From: Paenibacillus sp.
GTDB lineage: Bacteria > Bacillota > Bacilli > Paenibacillales > Paenibacillaceae
Assembly: GCA_029256665.1 (NCBI GenBank)
Contig: JAQSXN010000067.1
Coordinates: forward strand, 1 to 11,079
DNA length: 11,079 nucleotides
Direction: 5' to 3'
Below are positions 1 to 7,857 of the stretch, one piece after another. The position numbers were made by a program, and so were the translations under genes. Position 1 is the first letter of the stretch. The number at the start of each line of letters is the position of its first letter. The notes beneath the pieces were generated by a model. It was given only the letters and a program-made list of their open reading frames with translations, was not told the DNA's origin and made no database searches.

Positions 1-1
1 G

Positions 2-916
2 GAGAAATTTAAGGCGGAGCTATATCTCTCGAACGCCAATCACAGTCAGTTTAACACCGATTGGGGCGGCATGGACGAGCGTTTGCCCGGCGGCTTGTTC
101 CTTCATTCCGAAGAACTGATGGATGAAGAAGAACAGAGGCTTGTTGCCAAGACGTATATCGGCGCGTTCCTTGAGGCCACGCTTCACGGCCGTAGCGAAT
201 ATAACGCATTGTTCCAGGATTACAGGACTGGCGCGGAATGGTTGCCGAAGTCCACGAGATACGTGAACCGGTACGAAAGCTCCGGCATGCTGACGATCGA
301 GAATTACGACGGAATCAGCCCGCTCGTTTCGTCGGAATCCGCGACCGGAATGGAGCGGGAGGAAACCTCGGCCAAAGACAGGGACGGCAACGGGAAAGGG
401 ACGGACGGGATGCTGATGGAATGGAGTCGGCCCGATGCCTCCTATACGCTTCGCTTCCGCAAGGCGGCTGGCTTGCGATTAAGCGACTATGGCGACGGCA
501 GCCTGCTGTTCTCCATGGCCAATTCGGAGTGGCAGATAGAGAGCGGCGGACTGCTGCCGCCGCTGCCGGATGCGGAGCTGACGGTCGCAGACGACTCGGG
601 CAAGAGTTGGTCCGTCCAGCTGGCCGACATCATCCCCTTCCAGCCGCCATCCTATACGGCGTTCATGAAGTTCGGCTGGTTGGAACGTACCGTCAAGGAC
701 AACAAATACAAAGCGCCGGCAGAAGCCGTTTTTCAATCGTTTGTTGTCCCGCTCAAGGAATTCCGTTCCGATCAGGATGAAGAAGACGGGATCAAGCCGG
801 AGGAGATCGCATCGCTTACGTTCACATTCCGGTCAGCCACCGGGAAGGTTATGATCGACGATATCGGGTTCATGAAACAAGGAGGCACTTATGTCGAATA
901 CGAATCAACATCCTGA
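2..916 (+). CDS. C-terminal part of an alpha/beta-hydrolase-like protein (5' truncated by window edge)
   Basis: The reading frame is open from base 2 and ends at TGA 914-916, giving 304 visible residues; the true start lies outside the window. The ATG at 71 is internal, because the upstream codons continue the same conserved-looking segment. That segment, NANHSQFNTDWG followed by MDER, resembles the stretch around the catalytic histidine of large alpha/beta hydrolases (dienelactone hydrolase / PAF-acetylhydrolase-like). The helical region after it (EEEQRLVAKTYIGAFLEATL) also fits that group. The nucleophile serine and acid residue would lie upstream, so activity cannot be judged. The last ~150 residues look beta-rich and end with TGKVMIDDIGF, like a carbohydrate-binding-type beta-sandwich; this is inference. 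Its last 26 bp overlap helD, which suggests co-transcription. The family assignment is from memory of similar proteins and the substrate is unknown. Confidence 0.62.
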   Translation, partial: EKFKAELYLSNANHSQFNTDWGGMDERLPGGLFLHSEELMDEEEQRLVAKTYIGAFLEATLHGRSEYNALFQDYRTGAEWLPKSTRYVNRYESSGMLTIENYDGISPLVSSESATGMEREETSAKDRDGNGKGTDGMLMEWSRPDASYTLRFRKAAGLRLSDYGDGSLLFSMANSEWQIESGGLLPPLPDAELTVADDSGKSWSVQLADIIPFQPPSYTAFMKFGWLERTVKDNKYKAPAEAVFQSFVVPLKEFRSDQDEEDGIKPEEIASLTFTFRSATGKVMIDDIGFMKQGGTYVEYESTS

Positions 917-3185
917 ACTGCAGGAGGAACAACGGCGCGTAACGGAGATGAGCGCCATGATCGCCGGTCGGCTGGAAGAGCTGCAAGCACGAACTGGCGG
1001 CATCCGCGGCGAGATCGTGGATATCCGCACGAATTTTTGGGACGACGTGACGGTGAACTTCGAGGATAGCGCGGAGACCGCCGAGACATACGCAAGCATG
1101 AAGCAGCAAGCGGAAATTCTGTCGGAGCGGGAACGCAGCCACCGCCACATGGAGCAGCAATTGGCGACGCTGAACAGGCTGGCCCGTTCTCCCTATTTCG
1201 GCCGTATCGATCTGATCGAAGACGGCGGCGAAGGCATTGCGGAAGGCGAACCGATCTATCTCGGCATCGGCTCGCTATTGGATGATTCCGGAGAGCGATA
1301 TCTCATCTACGATTGGCGCGCGCCGGTTTCGAGCCTGTATTACGATTACGGTCCGGGTCCCGTTCGTTACGAGACGCCTGGAGGGACGATAACGGGCGAG
1401 ATGACATTAAAGCGGCAATTCGTGATCCGCGACGGCCGCATCCGCAGCATGTTCGACACGGGAGTAACCATCGGCGACGAGCTGCTGCAGGAGGTGTTAG
1501 GCCAACAATCGGACGCCCAAATGAAAAGCATCGTCGCCACGATCCAAAGCGAGCAGAACAAAATCATACGAAACGAAAAAGCAAGGCTGCTGATCGTCCA
1601 GGGGGCGGCGGGCAGCGGAAAAACCTCGGCCGCTCTGCAGCGCGTAGCTTATTTGTTATATCGTTATCGCGGCATATTAAACGCCGACCAGATCGTATTG
1701 TTTTCGCCCAATCCGATGTTCAACAGCTACGTCTCGACCGTTCTTCCCGAGCTAGGCGAGCAGAATATGACGCAAACGACGTATCAGCAATACTTGGAGC
1801 ATCGTCTGGGCCGAGACTTCGAGCTTGAAGATCCGTTTACCCAGATGGAGCATATCCTCTCCGCCGGCGATGCGGATGTCGATAGACAACGACTTGCAAG
1901 CATTGCGCTAAAGGCCGGCGCGTCCTATATGGAAATCATCGACCGGTATGCGGCTTCGCTCGGCGGCCAAGGCATAGTATTCGCTCCCGTTATGTTCAGG
2001 GGCCGCGAGCTAATTGCGGCGGAGGAGATGGAGCGGCGATTCTACGAGATGGATCGGACGCTTTCGATTCCGAACCGGATCCGGGCGCTGGCGACGTGGC
2101 TGCTAAAGGAGCTGACCGCGCTTGGCAAGAAGGAACGAAAAAAACGTTGGGTGCTCGAAGCGATCGAACTGCTTGACCGAGAGACCTATGCGGAAGCCTA
2201 TGTGGAGCTTAGCAGGAAAAATAAGTTTACGGAGCATTCCTTTACCGATTTCGATTCGGAGCAGCGTTATCTAGCCGGATTGGTCGTGCAGGAGAAATTC
2301 AAGAAACTGAGACGAAAGGTGAAGGCGCTGAGGTTTCTGGACGTGCCGGCCATCTACCGGGCTTTGTTCCGGCAGGAGGACGAGATCGGACGTTATACGC
2401 TTGCGCAGCTCGATGCGGGCCTTATGCCCTACGAAGACGCGACGCCGTATCTCTACTTGAAGGAGAAGCTGGAAGGATTTCAGACGAATACGAGCGTCAA
2501 ACACGTATTCATTGACGAAGCGCAGGATTATTCCGCTTTTCAATTTGCTTACTTGAAGCGTATTTTCCCGAACAGCAGGTTTACGGCGCTCGGCGACTTC
2601 AATCAGGCCATATTCGCCCATTCGGGTACGGGGGAAGGATTCCATGGCCTGGGACAATTATTCGAACCGGAAGACACCGAACGGATTACGTTGATGAGAA
2701 GCTATCGGTCGACTCGGCAAATCGTCGATTACACTAGCCGGATTATCCATGCGGAAGAGCAAATCGTGCCGTTTAATCGAAGCGGAGCGGAGCCGCTCGT
2801 CTTGTTCGCGCAAGTTGATTCGGAACGGCTGGCGATGATTAAGGAAAGTTTCAACGAGTGGAAGGCGCGGGGACTTGCCTCTTGCGCGCTGATTTGCAAG
2901 ACGGCGGCGGAATCGAAGACGCTGCACGCCGCATTAAGCGAGATGATGCCGGAGCTCATGCTCGTAGGCAAGGATACGGCGACCTTCGAAAAAGGGTGGA
3001 TCGTTATTCCGTCTTATCTGGCTAAAGGCGTTGAATTCGATGCCGTATTGATCAGCGACGCGTCGCGGTCGGCATATGCGCAAGAATCCGAACGAAAGCT
3101 CTTTTATACCGCTTGCACGAGAGCGATGCACGAGCTTCGTCTTGTAAGTATGGGACCATTAACCCCGTTTCTCGCTATCTCCTGA
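891..3185 (+). CDS. helD: HelD-type RNA polymerase recycling ATPase (UvrD/Rep superfamily 1)
   Basis: A 764-residue protein, close to the length of Bacillus subtilis HelD. In that family the protein enters RNA polymerase channels and uses ATP to release stalled polymerase from nucleic acid. Residues ~1-105 are charged and helical, matching the N-terminal coiled coil that enters the secondary channel. They are followed by a conserved IYDWRAPVSSLYY stretch typical of HelD. Walker A GAAGSGKT is at 238-245 and Walker B FIDEAQD at 540-546. GDFNQ is at 568-572, YRSTRQ starts at 605, KGVEFD is at 712-717 and TACTRA contains the arginine finger R744. All the main superfamily 1 motifs are therefore present. 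The start is an ATG with AAGGAGGC at 879-886, 5 nt upstream, lying inside the end of the preceding gene, so translational coupling is likely. Its end overlaps the convergent PAS-XRE gene by 11 bp. The alternative label DNA helicase IV is less apt given the length and motifs. Confidence 0.9.
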   Translation: MSNTNQHPELQEEQRRVTEMSAMIAGRLEELQARTGGIRGEIVDIRTNFWDDVTVNFEDSAETAETYASMKQQAEILSERERSHRHMEQQLATLNRLARSPYFGRIDLIEDGGEGIAEGEPIYLGIGSLLDDSGERYLIYDWRAPVSSLYYDYGPGPVRYETPGGTITGEMTLKRQFVIRDGRIRSMFDTGVTIGDELLQEVLGQQSDAQMKSIVATIQSEQNKIIRNEKARLLIVQGAAGSGKTSAALQRVAYLLYRYRGILNADQIVLFSPNPMFNSYVSTVLPELGEQNMTQTTYQQYLEHRLGRDFELEDPFTQMEHILSAGDADVDRQRLASIALKAGASYMEIIDRYAASLGGQGIVFAPVMFRGRELIAAEEMERRFYEMDRTLSIPNRIRALATWLLKELTALGKKERKKRWVLEAIELLDRETYAEAYVELSRKNKFTEHSFTDFDSEQRYLAGLVVQEKFKKLRRKVKALRFLDVPAIYRALFRQEDEIGRYTLAQLDAGLMPYEDATPYLYLKEKLEGFQTNTSVKHVFIDEAQDYSAFQFAYLKRIFPNSRFTALGDFNQAIFAHSGTGEGFHGLGQLFEPEDTERITLMRSYRSTRQIVDYTSRIIHAEEQIVPFNRSGAEPLVLFAQVDSERLAMIKESFNEWKARGLASCALICKTAAESKTLHAALSEMMPELMLVGKDTATFEKGWIVIPSYLAKGVEFDAVLISDASRSAYAQESERKLFYTACTRAMHELRLVSMGPLTPFLAIS

Positions 3186-4083
3186 CGATTGGCCAAATCT
3201 CGTGCACCTCAACGGCGAGCTCGGCGGCAATCAGCTCCGCCGTCAGCCGCTGAGGTTTCGAGATCTTGCCGTTGCGGAGCTTGGATATCGTCTGGAGGGA
3301 GATGCCTGTCGCCGCCGACAGCGCTCCCGCGGACATATCCCGTTTCGCCATCCAAATTTTAAGCTTCACCGACGGATCCGCCATCTCGTCCGACGGACGC
3401 AGATCCCAAATGACAAACGCGAATTCCTTCAGCTTGCCGCATCCGTCCATGATGGGCACGTACGTAAGCTCCAGCTCTAGCTCGACGCCGCTTTGCTTGC
3501 TCGTATGGAGCGTGATGCTCTGCTCGCCAGACATGCTGGAAGCTTGCTCCAATATCGTCCGGATTTGATCGTGGTCGGAGTCCGCAACAAATGCCAGTAG
3601 CGATTCGTCCTCCAGCATGCGCTCCGGTTCGAACATGAGCGGCGCCAGTCTGTCGCGCAGAAACCGTATATGCATATGTTCGTCCACAATACCGCTGACA
3701 AGGATGCTGCGGCTTAATAATTGTTGGCTTATCCAATTGTAGGCCGTCAAATCCTCGAACAGAACAAGCGCCTTATTGGTTATGCCATCGCTGATGCCGG
3801 AATCCGAGCTATCCGTCAACGGAACTTGTTCATAGCGGACGTGGAGCTCTTGTCCCGTCCGCGCGACGAGCGTCATCTCGCTCTTAAGCGCCCTGCGCGA
3901 TAAATCCGCCGGATAGGAGAAGACGAAACGCGATTCCCGATTGGCAACCAATTCGTCCTTGTCAAATCCGGTCAATCTTATGAAAGCATCGTTAGCGTCC
4001 AATACGCGCACATTTCCTTCTTGCTCCGCTATGACCGCCATCGCTTGCCCATGCATCCGAAAAACTTGCTCGTATAAATTCAA
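3175..4083 (-). CDS. PAS-PAS-XRE sensor/transcriptional regulator (TTG start)
   Basis: A 302-residue leftward gene, predicted cytoplasmic because no hydrophobic or signal segment is visible. Residues ~1-115 look like a PAS domain, with the typical ANDAFIRLTGF..DEL pattern at 30-45. Residues ~120-232 look like a second, more diverged PAS fold (SGIVDEHMHIRFLRDRL...FAFVIWDLRP). Residues ~238-298 form a Cro/C1-type helix-turn-helix, with the core ~250-271 and ISKLRNGKI in the recognition region. The likely role is to sense a ligand or redox state through PAS and change DNA binding. No heme, flavin or other ligand residue can be assigned. The start codon is TTG (4083-4081 on the minus strand), supported by GGAGG 7 nt upstream; the next in-frame ATG is codon 10 and has no better site. 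It is convergent with helD and divergent from the zinc-knuckle gene. Its target genes are unknown. Confidence 0.8.
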   Translation of the reverse strand: MNLYEQVFRMHGQAMAVIAEQEGNVRVLDANDAFIRLTGFDKDELVANRESRFVFSYPADLSRRALKSEMTLVARTGQELHVRYEQVPLTDSSDSGISDGITNKALVLFEDLTAYNWISQQLLSRSILVSGIVDEHMHIRFLRDRLAPLMFEPERMLEDESLLAFVADSDHDQIRTILEQASSMSGEQSITLHTSKQSGVELELELTYVPIMDGCGKLKEFAFVIWDLRPSDEMADPSVKLKIWMAKRDMSAGALSAATGISLQTISKLRNGKISKPQRLTAELIAAELAVEVHEIWPIVRR

Positions 4084-4090
4084 CCGATTT

Positions 4091-4095
4091 CCTCC
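4091..4095 (-). promoter_or_regulatory. Shine-Dalgarno that sets the TTG start of the PAS-XRE gene
   Basis: The minus strand reads GGAGG, then 7 nt, then TTG. This near-ideal spacing is the reason for choosing the non-ATG start. Confidence 0.7.
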
Positions 4096-4129
4096 GATTC
4101 GTGCCGAGACCTGAACTAGACAGACTATA

Positions 4130-4158
4130 AGTATATGACAATGACGATAACGCTACAA
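4130..4158 (-). promoter_or_regulatory. Candidate leftward sigma-A promoter for the PAS-XRE gene
   Basis: On the minus strand, TTGTAG (4158-4153) is followed after 17 bp by TATACT (4135-4130). The -10 matches 5 of 6 consensus bases but the -35 only 3 of 6. It lies about 47 bp upstream of the TTG start codon. An alternative -10, TATAGT, overlaps just downstream with no good -35. Confidence 0.35.
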
Positions 4159-4178
4159 CCGCGCAATTTATGCAACAT

Positions 4179-4214
4179 GTTTAAGAATTTGCCAATCGGT
4201 TTAATAATTTAAAC
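4179..4214. promoter_or_regulatory. Candidate operator: GTTTAA half-sites in the divergent spacer
   Basis: A perfect inverted repeat GTTTAA-TAAT-TTAAAC occupies 4199-4214. A third copy of GTTTAA begins at 4179, exactly 20 bp (about two helical turns) from the first arm. The sites lie between the divergent PAS-XRE and zinc-knuckle genes, where an autoregulatory XRE operator would be expected. The motif is short and AT-rich, so chance is a real alternative. The rest of the 310-bp spacer (4084-4393) shows only the weak leftward promoter, a weak rightward TAAAAT box at 4319-4324 without a convincing -35, and the ribosome site of the next gene. Confidence 0.25.
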
Positions 4215-4380
4215 TTCTCCGTCAGATTCCGCGCTATTGGACAGCAATTCGTCCATTCCTTCCGCTAAGCGGGTTAGACGGGCGTACAGCCAACTTTATT
4301 TCGATTGCTTTTCTCGGGTAAAATGGAGGCTAACCGCAGTTGATTGCGCTACGGAACTCGATTATGCGAGCTGCCTTGAC

Positions 4381-4386
4381 AGGAGG
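4381..4386 (+). promoter_or_regulatory. Shine-Dalgarno of the zinc-knuckle gene
   Basis: AGGAGG is spaced 7 nt from ATG 4394. It favours this start over an in-frame TTG at 4340, which has TGGAGG 10 nt upstream and would add 18 residues. Confidence 0.7.
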
Positions 4387-4393
4387 AACATCA

Positions 4394-4624
4394 ATGGAAA
4401 TTTGCACCATCGAAAACTGTTTAAAGCCGCTAAAGGCCAAAGGCCTATGTTCCATGCATCACCAACGCATGCTTAGACATGGCGATCCGAATACGGTCAG
4501 ACCAAGGCGCGTCAAGATAATGACGGAATGCGAATGGGTGAGCTGCCGCGCTCCGGCTACCACGAGAGGGCTTTGTCCCAAACATTATTATATTTTCCGC
4601 GTTACACAAACCCCTAATGTGTAG
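4394..4624 (+). CDS. Small protein with two tandem CCCH zinc-knuckle modules
   Basis: A basic 76-residue protein. It contains two copies of the same spacing, C-x4-C-x9-C-x2-H: C4, C9, C19, H22 and C46, C51, C61, H64. Each copy has GLC before the third cysteine. After the first copy comes RMLRHGDP, reminiscent of the C..C...GxC..H...GdP zinc motifs found with HNH/AP2-type and phage-related proteins. No HNH nuclease core or other catalytic domain is visible, so a stand-alone zinc-binding, perhaps nucleic-acid-binding, protein is the most that can be inferred. The chosen ATG has a strong AGGAGG site, and the first cysteine follows three residues later. It stands alone between the PAS-XRE regulator and the glycogen operon, and is followed within 2 nt by a 72-bp palindrome. 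Function and partners are unknown. Confidence 0.72.
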   Translation: MEICTIENCLKPLKAKGLCSMHHQRMLRHGDPNTVRPRRVKIMTECEWVSCRAPATTRGLCPKHYYIFRVTQTPNV

Positions 4625-4625
4625 G

Positions 4626-4697
4626 TTTCATGAACATAACGTCGAATCGTGAGGTTTTTTGACGTGAACTTACGATTCGAGGTAATGTTCTATGAAA
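4626..4697. repeat. 72-bp imperfect palindrome / long hairpin upstream of glgB
   Basis: Arm 4632-4656 pairs with 4666-4690 around a 9-nt loop (4657-4665): 20 Watson-Crick pairs, 2 G-U pairs and 3 mismatches, with TCGAATCGT/ACGATTCGA as an uninterrupted 9-bp block. After a single bulged T (4691), six more pairs form between 4626-4631 and 4692-4697. It begins 2 nt after the stop codon of the zinc-knuckle gene. It is not a canonical intrinsic terminator, because the T run (4655-4660) sits at the stem top and loop and no U-tract follows the 3' arm. It could still end or stabilise that transcript. A TTGACG (4659-4664) and GGTAAT (4681-4686) 16 bp apart could be a promoter embedded in the palindrome. 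Confidence 0.7.
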
Positions 4698-4726
4698 ATC
4701 CACTATTTCTTTTTCAAGGAACGATG

Positions 4727-4732
4727 TATAAT
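4727..4732 (+). promoter_or_regulatory. Candidate -10 box (TATAAT) for the glycogen operon
   Basis: A perfect TATAAT lies 34 nt before the glgB start codon, in an AT-rich stretch. No good -35 is found 16-18 bp upstream (the best is TATTTC at 4704-4709), so an activator or another sigma factor could be involved. The competing candidate is TTGACG-N16-GGTAAT inside the palindrome at 4659-4686. Confidence 0.4.
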
Positions 4733-4750
4733 AGGCGTATAAATTTTCCT

Positions 4751-4758
4751 GGGGGTGA
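4751..4758 (+). promoter_or_regulatory. Shine-Dalgarno deciding the glgB start
   Basis: GGGGGTGA lies 8 nt before ATG 4767. The in-frame GTG 4755 and ATG 4758 lie within or beside this site and would have no spacing, so they are unlikely starts. Confidence 0.65.
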
Positions 4759-4766
4759 TGCTGCAC

Positions 4767-6674
4767 ATGGTGGCAACGATCAGCTTAGGCCTGTCCGAGG
4801 AAGAAATATTCCTGTTCAATCAGGGGACGGCCTACCATAGCTACCGGTTTATGGGAGCGCATCCTTTGACGATCAATGGCGTTAACGGCGTAAGATTTGC
4901 CGTGTGGGCGCCTAACGCGGCCGAAGTCCGCGTCATTGGGGAGTTCAACCAGTGGATCGGGGACGCTCACGGCATGGAGGCGGTCGGCACCACGGGCGTT
5001 TACGCGCTGTTTATACCAAACCTAATGCCTGGCGAGCTCTACAAGTACGAGCTGATTACGCCGGACGGCAAGGCGCTGCGCAAGTCGGATCCTTACGCGT
5101 TTTATTCCGAACGAAGACCTGGAACGGCATCCATCGTCGTCGAGATCGACGGATACGTTTGGGATGACGCTTCCTGGCAAGGGAAAAAAAGGGGCATCCC
5201 AGTCTATCAACAGCCGCTGTTGATTTACGAGGCTCATGCCGGCTCATGGAAGATCAAAGGGAAAGAGCATTATTACACCTATGAAGAATTGGCCGCGGAG
5301 CTTGTTCCTTACGTTTCGGAACTAGGTTATACGCATATCGAACTTATGCCGCTTGCCGAGCACCCCCTCGATCAGTCGTGGGGCTATCAAGTAACGGGGT
5401 TTTTCAGTCCGACTAGCCGGTACGGCACGCCGCTGCAGCTTAAGAAGCTCGTGGATGCCTGCCATCGGCATGGCATCGGAGTGATTCTTGACTGGGTTCC
5501 GGGCCATTTCTGCAAGGACGACCACGGCTTGAGGCAATTCGACGGTACGCCGATATTCGAAGGCGCGGATTCTAACCGGGCAGAGCTCCCGCTATGGGGA
5601 ACGCTCGCGTTCGATTTCTCCCGGCACGAAGTCTGGAGCTTCCTCATCTCTAACGCCATCTACTGGATGGACGAATTCCACATCGACGGCCTGCGCGTTG
5701 ACGCGGTCGCGAACATGATCGATCTGCATATGGATAAACCGCATGATAAACTTACGTACAACGCGTACGGCGGCAAGGACAACTTAGACGCGCTGCGCTT
5801 CCTCAAAAAGTTAAATGAAACGGTGTTTCATTACTACCCCGATATTCTAATGCTCGCGGAAGACTCTTCCGCTTGGCCTGCCGTAACGTCGCCGACCTAC
5901 TTGGGCGGCCTTGGCTTTAATTTCAAATGGAATATGGGCTGGATGAACGACAGCTTGCGCTACATGTCGCTGCATCCGAACGACCGGCCCCATCACCATC
6001 ATTTGATCACCTTCTCCATTTGGTACGCCTTCTCAGAAAACTATGTGCTGCCTCTGTCGCATGACGAGGTCGTCCATGGCAAACGCTCATTGCTGGACAA
6101 AATGCCGGGCTCCTACGAAGAGAAATTCGCCCAGCTCAGATTGTATTACGGATATTGGATGTCGCACCCCGGCAAGAAGCTGCTGTTTATGGGCGGCGAG
6201 TGGGGGCAATACGACGAATGGAAGGACCAGGACATGCTGGATTGGATGGTGCTGGAATACGATTCGCACCAAGGCATGCTGGCTTACGTCAAAGAACTGA
6301 ATCATACGTACCGCATGACTCCTTCCTTATGGGAACGCGACAGAGAACCCGAAAGTTTCGGCTGGATCGACGTCAACAACGCCGAACAGTCTGTTATATC
6401 GTACGTCCGATACGGGAACGACAGCCACAGCATCGCCATTATCAATTTCTCCGCTCGGGATTATTCGGATTATCGCGTCGGCGTTCCGGAGCCCGTCGCA
6501 TACTCCACGCGGCTTAATAGCAACGCAGGGAAGTTCGGCGGAACGGATGCCGCCATCAACGATTGTCACGATACGGATGAAATCGCTTGGCATGGCCGCA
6601 ACCAAAGCATCAAGATTCACCTGCCCCCCTACACATTCATGCTGCTTACTCCATTGCCGGGGGACACACTTTGA
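4767..6674 (+). CDS. glgB: 1,4-alpha-glucan branching enzyme (GH13)
   Basis: A 635-residue cytoplasmic enzyme, close to Bacillus GlgB in length. It cleaves alpha-1,4 chains and re-attaches them as alpha-1,6 branches on glycogen. Residues ~20-115 form the CBM48-like N-terminal beta domain ([22 protein letters not shown]). Residues ~150-490 form the GH13 barrel and ~535-635 the C-terminal beta domain. The nucleophile is D312 in GLRVDAV, the acid/base is E365 in LAEDSS, and the transition-state stabiliser is D433 in [10 protein letters not shown]. The 53- and 68-residue spacings equal those of D405, E458 and D526 in E. coli GlgB. The start is chosen from the GGGGGTGA site rather than the GTG four codons upstream. 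It is the first gene of the glgBCDA cluster, and glgC starts 16 nt after its stop. No defect is seen. Confidence 0.96.
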   Translation: MVATISLGLSEEEIFLFNQGTAYHSYRFMGAHPLTINGVNGVRFAVWAPNAAEVRVIGEFNQWIGDAHGMEAVGTTGVYALFIPNLMPGELYKYELITPDGKALRKSDPYAFYSERRPGTASIVVEIDGYVWDDASWQGKKRGIPVYQQPLLIYEAHAGSWKIKGKEHYYTYEELAAELVPYVSELGYTHIELMPLAEHPLDQSWGYQVTGFFSPTSRYGTPLQLKKLVDACHRHGIGVILDWVPGHFCKDDHGLRQFDGTPIFEGADSNRAELPLWGTLAFDFSRHEVWSFLISNAIYWMDEFHIDGLRVDAVANMIDLHMDKPHDKLTYNAYGGKDNLDALRFLKKLNETVFHYYPDILMLAEDSSAWPAVTSPTYLGGLGFNFKWNMGWMNDSLRYMSLHPNDRPHHHHLITFSIWYAFSENYVLPLSHDEVVHGKRSLLDKMPGSYEEKFAQLRLYYGYWMSHPGKKLLFMGGEWGQYDEWKDQDMLDWMVLEYDSHQGMLAYVKELNHTYRMTPSLWERDREPESFGWIDVNNAEQSVISYVRYGNDSHSIAIINFSARDYSDYRVGVPEPVAYSTRLNSNAGKFGGTDAAINDCHDTDEIAWHGRNQSIKIHLPPYTFMLLTPLPGDTL

Positions 6675-6675
6675 C

Positions 6676-6681
6676 GAGGAG
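6676..6681 (+). promoter_or_regulatory. Shine-Dalgarno deciding the glgC start
   Basis: GAGGAG lies 9 nt before ATG 6691. The in-frame GTG at 6685 would be only 3 nt away. The much longer open frame back to 6547 lies inside glgB and does not resemble GlgC. Confidence 0.65.
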
Positions 6682-6690
6682 CTGGTGTCC

Positions 6691-7857
6691 ATGGTCCGCA
6701 AAGAAATGATTGCAATGCTGCTTGCGGGAGGCGAAGGGAAACGGTTAGGCGTGCTTACCAAGGATCTGGCCAAGCCGGCCGTCTACTTCGGCGGAAAATA
6801 CAGAATCATCGATTTCACTTTAAGCAATTGCGCTCATTCCGGCATCGACACGGTAGGCGTGCTGACTCAATACCAACCGCTGGAGCTGAACAGGTATCTT
6901 GGGATCGGCAGCCCGTGGGGGCTTGACCGACGCGATGGAGGCATGACGATTCTGCCCCCGTTCGTCAAGCAGAAGGGCGGCGTTTGGTACAAGGGTACGG
7001 CTAATGCCATCTACCAAAACATGGCCTTCATCGAGCGTTATAATCCTGAATACGTATTGATTATCTCCGGCGACCACATCTACAAAATGGATTACGACCT
7101 CATGCTGCAGCATCACAAACGCAGCGGAGCCGATGTCACGATCGCAGGGCTACAAGTGGATTGGAAAGAAGCCAGCCGCTTTGGCGTCATGCACGTGGAC
7201 GACGAGGATCGGATTACCGCTTTCGAAGAAAAACCAAAAAATCCGACCAGCAACATCGCTTCCATGGGCGTCTATATTTTTACGTGGAAGACGCTCCAAA
7301 AACATCTGATCTATGACGAAGCGAACCGTTCCTCCAGCCACGACTTCGGCAAAGATATCATTCCCGCAATGCTGCGGGAAGGACGACAGTTGAACGCTTA
7401 TCCTTTCAAGGGCTATTGGAAGGACGTCGGCACGATCGAAAGTCTATGGGAAGCCAATATGGATCTGCTCAAGGACGAACCTTCGCTGGATCTTTACGAT
7501 CCCGATTGGCGAATTTACTCCGTCAGCCCCAATCGTCCGGCTCAATTCACGTCCTCCGATGCCGTCGTAACCTCTTCCGTCGTCACGGAAGGATGCGTGA
7601 TCGAAGGCGAGGTCAACCGCTCGGTATTGTTCTATGGCGTGCATGCGGAAGTCGGCACGTTGATCAGCGAATCGGTTATTATGCCTAACGTCAAGATCGG
7701 CAAGGGAGCCCGAATCTATCGGTCGATCATAGGGGAAGGCGCGGTCATTCAGGCTGGCGCAACCATAGGCGCCCCCGACGACGATGCGATTACGGTCGTG
7801 GCCGTCGAGCAGTACGTCACTAACGATCATATGGTTCTGGAGGTGGAACCGTCATGA
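6691..7857 (+). CDS. glgC: Glucose-1-phosphate adenylyltransferase (ADP-glucose pyrophosphorylase), catalytic subunit
   Basis: A 388-residue enzyme, close to Bacillus GlgC (~380). It makes ADP-glucose and pyrophosphate from ATP and glucose-1-phosphate, the committed step of glycogen synthesis. The nucleotidyltransferase domain carries the nucleotide loop AGGEGKRLG (12-20), [17 protein letters not shown] (26-42) and the catalytic SGDH with D128. FEEKP (178-182) has K181 at the position expected for the glucose-1-phosphate lysine, and GYWKDVGT follows. The C-terminal ~100 residues contain left-handed beta-helix hexapeptides ([19 protein letters not shown]). Bacillus-type enzymes are thought to be less tightly allosteric than the E. 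coli enzyme; nothing here allows effector sites to be assigned. The stop overlaps the glgD start as ATGA, implying translational coupling and stoichiometric synthesis of the two subunits. Confidence 0.95.
   Translation: MVRKEMIAMLLAGGEGKRLGVLTKDLAKPAVYFGGKYRIIDFTLSNCAHSGIDTVGVLTQYQPLELNRYLGIGSPWGLDRRDGGMTILPPFVKQKGGVWYKGTANAIYQNMAFIERYNPEYVLIISGDHIYKMDYDLMLQHHKRSGADVTIAGLQVDWKEASRFGVMHVDDEDRITAFEEKPKNPTSNIASMGVYIFTWKTLQKHLIYDEANRSSSHDFGKDIIPAMLREGRQLNAYPFKGYWKDVGTIESLWEANMDLLKDEPSLDLYDPDWRIYSVSPNRPAQFTSSDAVVTSSVVTEGCVIEGEVNRSVLFYGVHAEVGTLISESVIMPNVKIGKGARIYRSIIGEGAVIQAGATIGAPDDDAITVVAVEQYVTNDHMVLEVEPS

Noticed and set aside
4340..4393. TTG start of the zinc-knuckle gene, adding 18 residues
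   Set aside because: It has a TGGAGG 10 nt upstream, so it is not impossible, but ATG 4394 with AGGAGG at 7 nt is stronger and the added residues show no motif.
6547..6690. N-terminal extension of glgC back to 6547
   Set aside because: It lies inside glgB, does not resemble GlgC, and the ATG at 6691 has GAGGAG at good spacing and begins the conserved N-terminus.
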